Assembly (NCBI GenBank): GCA_900315675.1
Contig: OMZY01000005.1
Coordinates: 62,001 to 126,000 of the forward strand
Reading direction: 5' to 3'
DNA from: an uncultured Eubacteriales bacterium
Lineage (GTDB): Bacteria > Bacillota > Clostridia > Christensenellales > Aristaeellaceae
Length of the DNA stretch: 64,000 nucleotides
Both the position numbers and the translations under genes were made by a program. Positions within the stretch are counted from its first letter, which is position 1, and every line of letters begins with the position of its first letter. Positions 17,883 to 26,378 of this stretch are shown piece after piece. The notes under the pieces were generated by a model. It was given only the letters and a program-made list of their open reading frames with translations, was not told where the DNA came from and made no database searches.

Positions 17883-18968
17883 ATGCAGCAGACATGGCCG
17901 TTGGACGTGACTGTTTCCTTTGATCCTTATTTCGGTGAACCCGGCCGGGACGGCATCCAGGGGGCGGAGGTCTTGCCGGACGGGAAGGTTCACTTCCGGA
18001 TTATCGCTAAAGACGCCAACGAGGTGGTCATCGACCGGTTTGGTACCCTTTTCCCGCTGTCTCCCGTGGAGGACGGCGCCTGGGAAGGCACCTTTGACAT
18101 GGGAACCGGATTCCTGTATTTCTTCCTGAAGGTGGACGGCGCGGACGTGCTGTGCCCCTACCTGCCCATCGGATACGGCTGCTGCCGGCCGATGAACTTT
18201 GTGGATGTGCCCGTGGCCGATATGGATGGCTGGGACGACCTGGAAGGCGTGGAACACGGCGCGGTGACCCGGCGGTATTTCTACTCCACCGTGACCGGAA
18301 AACATGAAATCTGCCTGGTGTGGACGCCGCCGGCCTATGACCCGGCGAAGGCCTATCCGGTGCTGTACCTGCAGCATGGCTACGGCGAGAATGAAACCGG
18401 CTGGATCTACCAGGGACACGCGGGCCGGATCGCCGACAGGCTGCTGGCGGAAGGCAAAATGAAGGAAATGATCATCGTGATGGGCAACGGCATGGCCAAG
18501 CCGAAGGATGAAAGCCAGCCCCGGGACTTTGCCCTGTTCCCGAACATCGTGGTCAAGGACCTGATTCCCTACATTGAAAAGAACTACAATGTGCTGACGG
18601 ATAAATGGCACCGGGCCATGGCCGGACTGAGCATGGGCAGCTTCCATACCAGCGTCACCACGCTGACGAATCCGGAGCTGTTCGGCTACGCGGGGCTGTT
18701 CAGCGGCTTCCTCCGGGCACCGTGGAATCCGGACGAGGAAATGCCCCACATGAAGCTGCTGCATGAGGCGGAGAAGTTCAACGAGAGCTTTAAGGTATTC
18801 TACCGCGCCATGGGTACGGAGGATACCTACTGGGAAAGCTTCGCCAAGGATGACGCCTACCTGGAGGGCCGGGAACTGAATATTACCCGGGAGACCTTCC
18901 CCGGCGGACATGACTGGACGGTGTGGCGCCGCTGCATCCGCTCCTTCCTGCCGAGGCTGTTCAGATAA
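17883..18968 (+). CDS. CE1-like esterase (feruloyl/acetyl esterase or enterochelin-esterase fold)
   Basis: 361 residues without a signal peptide, so cytoplasmic. Residues 1-125 resemble an E-set/CBM48-like beta domain. The alpha/beta hydrolase domain follows: PVLYLQHGYGENETGWIYQGH, the nucleophile elbow GLSMGS near residue 257, and the His of FPGGHDWTVWRR near 340. This layout matches the Esterase_D / CE1 group that removes feruloyl or acetyl groups from plant polysaccharide fragments, or cleaves siderophore esters in Fes-like members. Substrate undecided. Monocistronic, with its own promoter and terminator. Confidence 0.85.
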   Translation: MQQTWPLDVTVSFDPYFGEPGRDGIQGAEVLPDGKVHFRIIAKDANEVVIDRFGTLFPLSPVEDGAWEGTFDMGTGFLYFFLKVDGADVLCPYLPIGYGCCRPMNFVDVPVADMDGWDDLEGVEHGAVTRRYFYSTVTGKHEICLVWTPPAYDPAKAYPVLYLQHGYGENETGWIYQGHAGRIADRLLAEGKMKEMIIVMGNGMAKPKDESQPRDFALFPNIVVKDLIPYIEKNYNVLTDKWHRAMAGLSMGSFHTSVTTLTNPELFGYAGLFSGFLRAPWNPDEEMPHMKLLHEAEKFNESFKVFYRAMGTEDTYWESFAKDDAYLEGRELNITRETFPGGHDWTVWRRCIRSFLPRLFR

Positions 18969-18981
18969 GGATGAATAAAGC

Positions 18982-19013
18982 AAAAGGCGAAGCCGATGAG
19001 GCTTCGCCTTTTT
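18982..19013. terminator. bidirectional intrinsic terminator
   Basis: AAAAGGCGAAGCC / GGCTTCGCCTTTTT with loop GATGA, between the convergent esterase and SH3 genes. Confidence 0.9.
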
Positions 19014-19027
19014 GATACGAATGGGAA

Positions 19028-19711
19028 TCAGTCATCCTTCTGCGGGGAAACGTAGATTACCTGGGGCGTGACCATGGGAGAGGCGGGCGCCGGTTCAGGC
19101 GTTACGTAAACCAGGATGGGCGTGGGCGTCGGCTGCGGGGCGTTCTGCACCACATAGATGACCTGCGGCGTCGGCGCGGGCACTTCCGGCGGGGCGATGA
19201 TGTTGATCACATTGGACGCGGACTCGGACGCAGCGGCGGGCCGGGTGTTCACTTCCGCCTCATAGGAATAGGGATCGCCCAGGAGGATGACATGATCCGT
19301 GTTGAGCAGATCGGACCGGATATAACCCAGAGTGCCGTTGGCCAGCTGAACCGCGTACCAGATTTCGCCGGCGCTGTTCTTGGCCCGGGCGGTCACGGTG
19401 AATTCCGTTCCGGCAGACTTGATCCGCATGACGCGGGTAGCGTAAACGCTGGGCTGGGAACGGACATTGACCTGCTTGATGGCGGTATAGCACCAGCCTT
19501 CCGCGGGGATGGATTCAATCATGGTTTCCGCCTGACGAACCACCACCCGGGTTTTGGTGACAACAGGGGGACAGATCTCCCACCAGGGATAATTGCAGCT
19601 TACCGGATCAGGCTGGGTATAATCCGCCGTATCGGCAGAGGCAGGCAGAATGACCACGGCCATCACCAGAATGGTCAGGACAAGACACGTGCGGAACAGA
19701 AGTGATTTCAT
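19028..19711 (-). CDS. secreted SH3-like domain protein with Pro-rich tail
   Basis: 227 residues from the ATG at 19711, which has GGAG eight bases before it; two further Met codons upstream lack a site. Signal peptide MKSLLFRTCLVLTILVMAVVILPASA. One bacterial SH3-like domain carries QVNVRSQPSVYATRV and GYIRSDLL. The last 80 residues are Pro/Thr/Val-rich (PAPTPQVIYVVQNAPQPTPTPILVYV), probably a wall-spanning or interaction tail, with QVIYV appearing twice. No anchor motif. Similar in plan to 11515-12201 but not a close copy. Confidence 0.75.
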   Translation of the reverse strand: MKSLLFRTCLVLTILVMAVVILPASADTADYTQPDPVSCNYPWWEICPPVVTKTRVVVRQAETMIESIPAEGWCYTAIKQVNVRSQPSVYATRVMRIKSAGTEFTVTARAKNSAGEIWYAVQLANGTLGYIRSDLLNTDHVILLGDPYSYEAEVNTRPAAASESASNVINIIAPPEVPAPTPQVIYVVQNAPQPTPTPILVYVTPEPAPASPMVTPQVIYVSPQKDD

Positions 19712-19855
19712 GTTCACCGTCTCCAATTCGTTATATTTCATGATGTACAGGCTCATCCTCTATTTTAAAATGCGGCGGTGACATCTGTCAACCGCCACAT
19801 GTTGTGGGATAAGGGTTTGAGGGCTACACGACCATGAAAAAACCGGAAAACGGAA

Positions 19856-20248
19856 TCAGAAGTTCACGGTGCGGGGAGCCGCGGTGAAGGAAGAGAAAGT
19901 CGCGGTCGCATCCTCGAAGTACAGGACCTCGGTATTGTCATCCTCGGCGGAATACATGGCCTGCAGGGAAGGATACTGATCCAGCATGTACTTCTTTGCT
20001 TCGATCCGGTCGTCCCGGATCAGCTTGCCGGCGACGCGCAGCCAGGTGCCGTCCGCAAAGGCGCAGATTTCAGCCTTGGGGTTGGCCTGGAGCTGTTTGG
20101 AAACGGGCTTGATTTTACCGGTCTGGATGTAGAGTTTTCCTTCGAAGACAGCCACGGTACCGAAGGGACGGACGCGGGGCTGATCGCCTTCCACGGTCGC
20201 CAGATAATAGGTGCCGCACTTTTTCAGGAATTCGTAGACTTCATTCAT
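19856..20248 (-). CDS. pyridoxamine 5'-phosphate oxidase-fold protein
   Basis: 130 residues from the ATG at 20248, behind AGGAGGTCC. The sequence MNEVYEFLKKCGTYYLATVEGDQPRVRPFGTV is the typical start of the small split-barrel flavoproteins (Putative_PNPOx), followed by GKLYIQTGKIKPVSKQL and WLRVAGKL. These dimeric proteins bind FMN or F420 and are often general reductases; no pathway is implied by the neighbours, which are separated by repeats. An upstream frame extension is not supported by a ribosome site. Confidence 0.85.
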   Translation of the reverse strand: MNEVYEFLKKCGTYYLATVEGDQPRVRPFGTVAVFEGKLYIQTGKIKPVSKQLQANPKAEICAFADGTWLRVAGKLIRDDRIEAKKYMLDQYPSLQAMYSAEDDNTEVLYFEDATATFSSFTAAPRTVNF

Positions 20249-20317
20249 TGTAATGGACCTCCTGTTCTTTGGTGAGAATATTATACGATGAGAAAGAGGG
20301 GAAAGGCAATGAATAAT

Positions 20318-20618
20318 CAAATTCACAATTCATAATTCATAATTCATAATGGCGGAGGAAACCCTTTCCGAATGGAAAGGGTTTCTTTTGAATGAAATGG
20401 GTTGGACAGTGGAGGCTGAGGAGAGCAGGAACGTGACAAAGGGACAGACCAAACTGTCATCATTCCAAAGGAACGTGACAGTTGGTCTGTCCCTGTTGTC
20501 ACATTCCGCCAGACTGGATGGTTTTTGCGCTTAACAGACAGTGGAGGCTGAGGTGAGCAGAAGACGATTGGCAGTTGAGTAAATCATTATGAATTGTGAA
20601 TTATGAATTATGAATTAA
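20318..20618. repeat. composite nested inverted repeat (MITE/REP-like)
   Basis: Outer arms are inverted AATTCAT/ATGAATT tandem repeats (about 20318-20349 and 20587-20618). Within them, a 12-base palindrome (GAAACCCTTTCC / GGAAAGGGTTTC, 20358-20385) and 24-bp direct repeats (20405-20428 and 20537-20560, 23 of 24 identical) flank a 27-base inverted repeat (20433-20459 with 20476-20502; one indel per arm). There is no gene inside. The inner arm, which contains GGGACAGACC, resembles the palindromes carried by REP-associated transposases. Confidence 0.65.
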
Positions 20619-20652
20619 AAACCTCTCCGGGAAGGATCCCGAAGAGGTTGGT
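20619..20652 (-). terminator. terminator of the DUF4097 gene
   Basis: On the minus strand, AACCTCT-TCGGG... pairs with ...CCGGAGAGGTT and is followed by a short T-run. Confidence 0.75.
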
Positions 20653-20656
20653 TTAT

Positions 20657-21646
20657 TTAGTTCTCAATCCGGATGTCGCCGGAGGTGGTTTCAATCCGGA
20701 GGCGGGCGCTGCCGTTGCCGTAGGTGTATTTGCTGCCGCTCTTTTCCATGGCCAGGCTGTTGCTGAAGTTGCCGGGCTTGGCGTCAAGGTCAAGGGTGAA
20801 GCCGGGCGCATTGGGCAGCTTCAGGGTGATGTTGCCGGAAGTGGCGTCCAGATCCAGGTCTTTAAAGGACTGCAACGTGACATCCATGTTGCCGCTGGTG
20901 GAGTCGAACTCCGCCTTGTCCGCGGAGGCCAGGTCCGCAAGGATCGTGCCGGAGGTGGAATCCAGATGGAGCTTTTTCACATCCCCGGAAAGGGTGATGT
21001 TAAGGCCGCCGGAAGTTGATTTCATATCAACGTTTTCAGCGGAGGCGGCGGTGAAGGTGATATTGCCGGAGGTGGAAACGAGGACCGCGCTGCGGATATC
21101 CCCGTCCTGCCGGATTTCCATATCACCGGAGGTGGAGGAAGCGTCCAGCTTCTTTGTGCTGATTTCCGCTTTCACATTGCCGGAGGTGGAGTCGAAGCGG
21201 ACTTCATCCGCAGCCAGCTTCGGGACGTTCACATCGGCGGAGGTCACGTCGATATTCGATTTTTTCAGCGCGGTGCCTTCCGGCAGGGACACGGTCAGGA
21301 CCTTGTTCAGGTTGAAGTGTATATTCAGGCCGGATTTGCAGTAACGCACGCGCAGGGTGTTTCCGTCCATCCACCAGCGGAGCTTTTCATCTTCAGAAAG
21401 AGTACGGTTGGCGGTTTCGGAGACGGTGACGCCGGAACCGGCATGATATTCAAGATTGACGGCGCCGGAGGTCCATTCAATATCCAGATTCTCCACAGCG
21501 GAGGAAATTTCGGTATCGCCGGCGGTATATTGGTCCGCGTTCGCGAAATTCAGGCCGGTTGAGCTGCCGAAGAGCAGCCAGGAACCGCCGGCAAGCAGCA
21601 CAAGGACAATGACAAGGGCACCGGTAAGCAGTTTGGATCTATTCAT
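20657..21646 (-). CDS. DUF4097-type beta-solenoid membrane-anchored protein
   Basis: 329 residues: an N-terminal membrane anchor (about 7-28), then a mature region made of a repeating (D)xTSGN(V/I)xxxL(S/D) pattern with a period near 20 residues, for example FDSTSGNVKAEI, ASSTSGDMEIR, LDSTSGTILADL and LDATSGNITLKL. This is the DUF4097 putative-adhesin fold, thought to be a beta-helix on the outer face of the membrane. It follows an ECF sigma factor and its anti-sigma factor on the same strand with only three bases between, so it is probably a member and target of that stress regulon. Confidence 0.88.
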   Translation of the reverse strand: MNRSKLLTGALVIVLVLLAGGSWLLFGSSTGLNFANADQYTAGDTEISSAVENLDIEWTSGAVNLEYHAGSGVTVSETANRTLSEDEKLRWWMDGNTLRVRYCKSGLNIHFNLNKVLTVSLPEGTALKKSNIDVTSADVNVPKLAADEVRFDSTSGNVKAEISTKKLDASSTSGDMEIRQDGDIRSAVLVSTSGNITFTAASAENVDMKSTSGGLNITLSGDVKKLHLDSTSGTILADLASADKAEFDSTSGNMDVTLQSFKDLDLDATSGNITLKLPNAPGFTLDLDAKPGNFSNSLAMEKSGSKYTYGNGSARLRIETTSGDIRIEN

Positions 21647-21649
21647 GGA

Positions 21650-22384
21650 TTATTCGCCTCTCTTATCTTTAATCGTGGAAAACAGGAGCCAGGCACCCGC
21701 GGCGCACAGCAGCGCCATGAAAACGGTGGAGGTGAAGCTCTTGGTGTACAGGGTGATCATGTTCATCATGTTGGCGAAGAGGATCAGGTCTACCGCGCCG
21801 ATAAGGATCCAGCGGTTATAATTGCCGATGAATGCGCGGACGGGTTCAGCGCGGACCGCAAAGGGCAGGCCGATCAGCGCGAAGCCGAACAGAACCGCCG
21901 AGGCCGCCAGGAAGAACCAGTTGCCGTGGGTGTAGAAGCAGCAGACCGCCAGGGTGAACAGGATGCTGAGCACAAAGGCACAGAAGGACCAGAAGAGCTT
22001 GTTCCGCGGCACCATGAGGGGAACCAGGGTCCAGGAAGCTACGATGGCCAGACCGCCGAGCACCATATAGAACCAATCCAGTGAACTGCCGACGGACAGG
22101 TTGACAATGAGGCAGATAAGAATCGGGACCATGAACAGCCCGGAGACGACGGAACCGACCGTCGTGCTGCGGCGCTTGAAGCGTTTCGCCTGATATTCAA
22201 TCACTTGATCTTTTTCCTCCCTGAGATTATTTTCGATTTCATTTTTCCGGATCTTTTCCAGGATGGCGGAGCATTCCGGACAATCCTGAAGGTGTTCTTC
22301 GATGAGTTCACGGCTTGTACCGCTGCACACATCGTCCACGTAAAGCGGAAGCAGATCGCGGATTACTTCACATTCTTTATTCAT
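21650..22384 (-). CDS. zinc-finger anti-sigma factor with membrane domain
   Basis: 244 residues from the ATG at 22384, which overlaps the sigma gene by eight bases. The N-terminal MNKECEVIRDLLPLYVDDVCSGTSRELIEEHLQDCPECS carries the H-x3-C-x2-C zinc motif of anti-sigma (zf-HC2) proteins; it is followed by about six membrane helices. It should hold the sigma factor at the membrane until an envelope signal releases it. The multi-spanning C-terminal domain is larger than in simple RsiW-type proteins and may be the sensor. Confidence 0.85.
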   Translation of the reverse strand: MNKECEVIRDLLPLYVDDVCSGTSRELIEEHLQDCPECSAILEKIRKNEIENNLREEKDQVIEYQAKRFKRRSTTVGSVVSGLFMVPILICLIVNLSVGSSLDWFYMVLGGLAIVASWTLVPLMVPRNKLFWSFCAFVLSILFTLAVCCFYTHGNWFFLAASAVLFGFALIGLPFAVRAEPVRAFIGNYNRWILIGAVDLILFANMMNMITLYTKSFTSTVFMALLCAAGAWLLFSTIKDKRGE

Positions 22385-22865
22385 GAACTTCCATCCTTTC
22401 ACTTAGTTTCAGTTTCGCCCGATGGTATGTGACCCGTGCCCAGGTTTCTGTCTTTCCGAAGATGGTACCGATCTGGAGAAAGGACAGTTCACCGAAGACC
22501 CGCAGCTCGAAGACTTCCCGGTAAGGTTCGTCCAGCGTGTGCAGCGCGGTGTGAATCCGGAAGGAGAAATCCTTGTCCGTTACCTGCTGTTCAATACTCT
22601 TTCCCGCGGCGGGAAGGTCCTCGGGAATCGGCGCGATTTTGTTCCGGCGGCGCGTTTCATCCACGAAGCAGTTCTTCGCGATGGCACACAGCCAGGTGAC
22701 CTCGTCCGATTCGTTCCGGAAAGAGGATTTTTTGGAGAAGGCCCTGAAGAACGCTTCCTGGGTAATCTCCTCAGCCGCGTGCCGGTCGCCGGCCAGCGTC
22801 ATCACGTAGGAGAAGACCCGCATATAGTAAGCGTTGTAAAGCCTTTCGCAGGTTTCGTTGGTCAC
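22377..22865 (-). CDS. ECF sigma factor (sigma-70 family)
   Basis: 162 residues. Region 2 is seen in YNAYYMRVFSYVMTLAGDRHAAEEITQEAFFRAF (about 8-41) and region 4 in LDEPYREVFELRVFGELSFLQIGTIFGKTETWARVTYHRAKLKL (about 113-156). The start is GTG at 22865 behind AAGGAGGTGATG. It is coupled to the anti-sigma gene and, through it, to the DUF4097 gene. Just upstream is a TGTAAC-N16-CGTCTA sequence that looks like its own ECF promoter, suggesting autoregulation. Confidence 0.92.
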   Translation of the reverse strand: MTNETCERLYNAYYMRVFSYVMTLAGDRHAAEEITQEAFFRAFSKKSSFRNESDEVTWLCAIAKNCFVDETRRRNKIAPIPEDLPAAGKSIEQQVTDKDFSFRIHTALHTLDEPYREVFELRVFGELSFLQIGTIFGKTETWARVTYHRAKLKLSERMEVHE

Positions 22866-22899
22866 ACATCATCACCTCCTTCCCGGTTTATACATGGGT

Positions 22900-22927
22900 T
22901 AGACGGAGAAACCTGAATTTCGTTACA
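22900..22927 (-). promoter_or_regulatory. ECF-type promoter of the sigma operon
   Basis: On the minus strand, TGTAAC (22927-22922), 16 bases, CGTCTA (22905-22900). The same pattern with a 17-base spacer lies before the sigma gene at 57118. Confidence 0.55.
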
Positions 22928-23007
22928 GGAAAAAATAAAAAAATTTCAGGGAATTTTTTGCCGCAGGAAATGCAGCTTTTGAGCTGTATATCTGTGCTTG
23001 TCTATTA

Positions 23008-23053
23008 TAAACAAAAAGATGACAGAGAAACAGAAGAATCTTGTTCTTTTGGC
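23008..23053 (-). terminator. terminator after 23114-24115
   Basis: On the minus strand GACAGAG pairs with CTCTGTC, with an inner AAGAACAAGATTCTT-type stem, followed by ATCTTTTTG. Confidence 0.65.
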
Positions 23054-23113
23054 TCTCTGTCAACAATCTGTTGAGCATTTATCATGAGGGAAAATGAATT
23101 ATCATATCTGCTT

Positions 23114-24115
23114 TTATAAAATCTCACCGGTGAAAGCATTGACGGAAAAAGAATACCGTCTGTCATCCTGCTCATAATCCATATAAAAGTTCCATGAAGG
23201 CAGGATTTCAATGTCTGAAAAAGCATAATCATGCGGGACAGGGACATATTCAAGCGCTACATGGTTGAAGCGGGGCTTTTCATCGATAATAAGGTTGGAG
23301 AAATATTCATTAAGGAAATGGGAAGCTTCATCCGCGGTCAAAATCTGCTGCGTGTTTACAGGAAGCATATCTTCAAACAGGAGCCTGACAAGGACATTGG
23401 ATATACCATCCGCGTCAATATAAACCGTGATAAACGAAGGAGAGGAATAAAGCCCGTTATACAACGGAACACCCCAAGGCAAAATCTCAATGTCATTCAG
23501 TTCCCGGGCAAAGGCGATCTCAACATATGCCGGCTGCACATTGATCCCGGGTAACGCTTCTTCCTCACTGTTATAAAAAGCGGTCATCTGCAGGGGTTTC
23601 CCCATACAGACTCCGTAATCCAGCATTTTTTCCTTCAGTAATGGGATTTCTTTAAAATATTCATCAGCAAGCATTTCATTCTTTTCTATTTCGGAACAGG
23701 AATAAGTGACCTCTGTATATGCACCGTCCAGCATATTTTCATAGTTCATTTCTGCCCTGCCGTTCATGTAGCGAAAGGAGGCGCCCGGATCACAAAGGAA
23801 AACCATGCTTTCCAATGTATCCTGATCAAACAGATAAGCAAACCCGTTATCAAGCATATAAACGTCAGGGGTATTATTACTTTCTTTCAGATAGAATTTT
23901 TCAAAGCTTGCCACGGATTCCCCTTTCCACGTTTGCAGGCTTGCATGATACGCTGGAAGTGATTCCAAAGCAAAGGCAGGAAGATCACAATCAATGGTGA
24001 TTGCTTCTACATCAGAAGTGTTTATAACAGAAGTTTCTGCATAAACCGAGCAAGATAAAGAAGAAAACAGGAGAACTGTCATCATGAGTATGGCCAGACA
24101 TTTTCTTCCAAACAT
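23114..24115 (-). CDS. secreted protein, distant relative of the 26379-29860 paralogues
   Basis: 333 residues from the ATG at 24115 (AGAGG seven bases before). Signal peptide MFGRKCLAILMMTVLLFSSLSCSVYA. Its end, DIEILPSWNFYMDYEQDDRRYSFSVNAFTGEIL, matches the plan of the three paralogues upstream (a W-x-FY-x2 strand, then the F-N-A-x-TGE ending), and internal PGIN..P.YVEIAF and LTADEASHFLNEYFSN correspond to similar blocks. It lies 13 bases after the ATPase gene of the ABC system, so it belongs to that operon. The terminal TGE pattern recalls PepSY-like modules. Function unknown. Confidence 0.7.
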   Translation of the reverse strand: MFGRKCLAILMMTVLLFSSLSCSVYAETSVINTSDVEAITIDCDLPAFALESLPAYHASLQTWKGESVASFEKFYLKESNNTPDVYMLDNGFAYLFDQDTLESMVFLCDPGASFRYMNGRAEMNYENMLDGAYTEVTYSCSEIEKNEMLADEYFKEIPLLKEKMLDYGVCMGKPLQMTAFYNSEEEALPGINVQPAYVEIAFARELNDIEILPWGVPLYNGLYSSPSFITVYIDADGISNVLVRLLFEDMLPVNTQQILTADEASHFLNEYFSNLIIDEKPRFNHVALEYVPVPHDYAFSDIEILPSWNFYMDYEQDDRRYSFSVNAFTGEIL

Positions 24116-24128
24116 ATTCATGCCTCTT

Positions 24129-24752
24129 TTACTGTTTACATATTTTATGATCACGGAAAGTATACACTTCGTCACAGAGATCACGGATTTCATCCGGATG
24201 ATGACTGGAGAGGATGATGATTTTTCCGTTTTCTTTTTCCTGCCCGAGCAGTTTGTATACCTGATGTCGGCTTTTTTCATCCAGCGCGTTAAACGGTTCA
24301 TCCAACAGCAATACGGGTGGATTGTCGATGAGCGCCTGAGCGATTCCCAGACGCTGGCGCATACCCAGGGAATAACTGCGCACTTTTTTTCGGGCATTTT
24401 CTTCCAGAGAAACCATACGAAGCATATTCATGATTTCATCTTTCTGAACGGAGCGGCGAAGGGACGCCAGCATTTTCAGATTCTGATAACCTGAAAACTC
24501 GTTCAGAAAACCGGGCGTCTCAATGATGACGCCGAAACTACCCTTGGCGGGATTTTTCCCGTTCAGAAGGATTTTGCCGGTATCCGGGATCATCAGATTA
24601 CAGATACATTTCATTAATACTGTTTTGCCGCAGCCGTTTTCTCCTACCAGACCATAGATTTTTCCGCCGTGAATATCGAGCTGAACATCATCCAGAACGA
24701 CCGCGTTTTTGAAGGTTTTTGAAACACCGTTTAGTTCCAACCGATTTTCCAT
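24129..24752 (-). CDS. ABC transporter ATP-binding protein (BcrA/CcmA-type)
   Basis: 207 residues from the ATG at 24752, behind GGAGGAG. Walker A GENGCGKTV near residue 37 is unusual in ending with Thr-Val; signature YSLGMRQR and Walker B VLLLDEPFNALDEK are characteristic of ATPases that serve two-gene lantibiotic/bacitracin-type export or immunity systems. SSHH supplies the H-loop. Its start is two bases after the stop of one permease gene. The domain is short at the C-terminus compared with usual 230-300-residue members. Confidence 0.88.
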   Translation of the reverse strand: MENRLELNGVSKTFKNAVVLDDVQLDIHGGKIYGLVGENGCGKTVLMKCICNLMIPDTGKILLNGKNPAKGSFGVIIETPGFLNEFSGYQNLKMLASLRRSVQKDEIMNMLRMVSLEENARKKVRSYSLGMRQRLGIAQALIDNPPVLLLDEPFNALDEKSRHQVYKLLGQEKENGKIIILSSHHPDEIRDLCDEVYTFRDHKICKQ

Positions 24753-24754
24753 AT

Positions 24755-25621
24755 TTACTCCTCCATCCTGTTTAAACTGCGGCTGATCTGTTTGGGCCGA
24801 GCAGAAACGTACAGCAGCAGGAAAAGACTGATTATAATCACAATACAGGGCACGAAATAACAATAAAAGGCGCCGGGACGATTTGCATACTGCGCGGCGG
24901 TCAGCTGGTATTCCAGCCGGCACCAGGAAAAGGGCGAGAAGAAATACAGAATGTCATTCAGCTGCATATACCCGATGGCGGCATTGAGAACGGTCATCAG
25001 ACCAAGCAGGCTAATAACCAGTTTCTTTGCACTGACAGTGGAAAGAAAAAGAACTGTCAGACCAATGGCAACCAGAACCGTAATCAATGAAACGAGCGCT
25101 TTTGCCCAGGCAAGCAAAGGCGTCATCTGACTGACAATGATACGGGGCACATAGAGGAAAGCTTCGCCAACTGTCTGTCCTAAAGACATGGTATTCAGTG
25201 CTCTATCCCATGTATAAGGATCTTTCAGTGTTCCGCCGGCAATGAGAAGGGTCATAATCCAGATCACCAGCGCATAGACAATACTGAGGATCAAAAGGTG
25301 AAGAGCTCTGGCTGCCATGGAGGAACGCCCGGTCAATCGCATATGGATAAAAGTCTCCATAGGGGTCAGAAAAGGAGCATCCGAAATCAATATGCTGAAC
25401 CCCAGTGCTAGCCACATCAGAAGGTAATCATATGAAGTGACGCAGGCGAAGCACCCGAAACCGTTGACGCTGACCTGATGGGAAGCATACAGAGAACGGG
25501 CTTCGCCGATGTAATTATCCATCACACAACCGATCAGCAAAAGAATCAGATACACCTTAGGCTGCTTCAGCAGTCTCCGGAGAAGGAGCGCTGTCATAGC
25601 CCATATGCCTTGTTTATGCAT
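24755..25621 (-). CDS. ABC-2-type membrane protein (permease 2)
   Basis: 288 residues with about six hydrophobic helices (near 10-30, 65-82, 105-130, 150-205, 215-232, 255-272) and few charged loops, as in ABC-2 permeases. It overlaps the preceding permease gene by eight bases and is followed directly by the ATPase gene. No family name is certain; assignment rests on topology and position. Possible substrates are peptides related to the small secreted proteins encoded upstream. Confidence 0.72.
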   Translation of the reverse strand: MHKQGIWAMTALLLRRLLKQPKVYLILLLIGCVMDNYIGEARSLYASHQVSVNGFGCFACVTSYDYLLMWLALGFSILISDAPFLTPMETFIHMRLTGRSSMAARALHLLILSIVYALVIWIMTLLIAGGTLKDPYTWDRALNTMSLGQTVGEAFLYVPRIIVSQMTPLLAWAKALVSLITVLVAIGLTVLFLSTVSAKKLVISLLGLMTVLNAAIGYMQLNDILYFFSPFSWCRLEYQLTAAQYANRPGAFYCYFVPCIVIIISLFLLLYVSARPKQISRSLNRMEE

Positions 25622-26372
25622 AACGAAGCCTCCTTTTTCCGAAAACCATAAAGACCAGGAAGCTGATCAGCGAGAGAATTGCAAAGATTGAAAGGGATTC
25701 AAGAAGAAGCTGGCCGATTGTTTCCACATCCAGGCCGCCCATTGCATAAATCACGATATGTTCTTTGTCTATGGCAAAGAGTCCCCTGCACAGCACTTCC
25801 ATGAATAATGCGGTAGCAAGATAGACCAGCTGCATCTTGCCGGCAATCGCGGAAAACATGAGGCCGATCCCGGCCCACATAAAACCGGAAGCCCATTGCA
25901 GCAGGGCATACAGTCCGAAGTAAGCAACCCATTGTTTCTGCTGAACAAGCGCTTCAGCGTAAGGATAAACAGCTTCGGCATAATCCAGGCTTGCAAGCGG
26001 ATGCGTGACGGGCAGCAGAACGCCAAGAAAAGCCAGCATACCCAGCGCGGTAGCCAGTCCTCCGACTACACCTGTCACAAGAAATCTTCTGGCCAGATAA
26101 CGGTTTCCATCAATCCTCTGTAGAGTAAACCGGAGATTCCCGCTGTGCAGATCTTCCAGGAAGCTTGCCACGAACGGGAACACTGCCACAACAGGGAACA
26201 GGTGGTAAAATGATCCGAATGCTACAGTGGCATCCAGAATATACAGGACATTGTCCGCACCGATTTCCGGAAGAGAGCCTAACCAGTAGATTGCAGCGCA
26301 CAGTAAAACGGCAGCAAGGAATCGCGAATTAACAATACCGCGTTTTAAATCGATCAGATATTGCCGCATCAT
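25614..26372 (-). CDS. ABC-2-type membrane protein (permease 1)
   Basis: 252 residues with about six helices. It begins MMRQYLIDLKRGIVNSRFLAAVLLCAAIYWLG, which is typical for ABC-2 permeases: a short amphipathic segment before the first helix. The segment VVAVFPFVASFLEDLHSGNLRFTLQR is also seen in this class. Its first twelve codons are copied, in degraded form, after two of the tandem paralogues upstream (27550-27586 and 28700-28741), evidence that the array grew by duplications reaching into this gene. Confidence 0.75.
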   Translation of the reverse strand: MMRQYLIDLKRGIVNSRFLAAVLLCAAIYWLGSLPEIGADNVLYILDATVAFGSFYHLFPVVAVFPFVASFLEDLHSGNLRFTLQRIDGNRYLARRFLVTGVVGGLATALGMLAFLGVLLPVTHPLASLDYAEAVYPYAEALVQQKQWVAYFGLYALLQWASGFMWAGIGLMFSAIAGKMQLVYLATALFMEVLCRGLFAIDKEHIVIYAMGGLDVETIGQLLLESLSIFAILSLISFLVFMVFGKRRLRYA

Positions 26373-26378
26373 TCCACC

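Noticed and set aside
20349..20534. A 61-codon ORF inside the composite repeat
   Set aside because: It reads straight through the inverted and direct repeats, has no ribosome site and a composition set by the palindromes.
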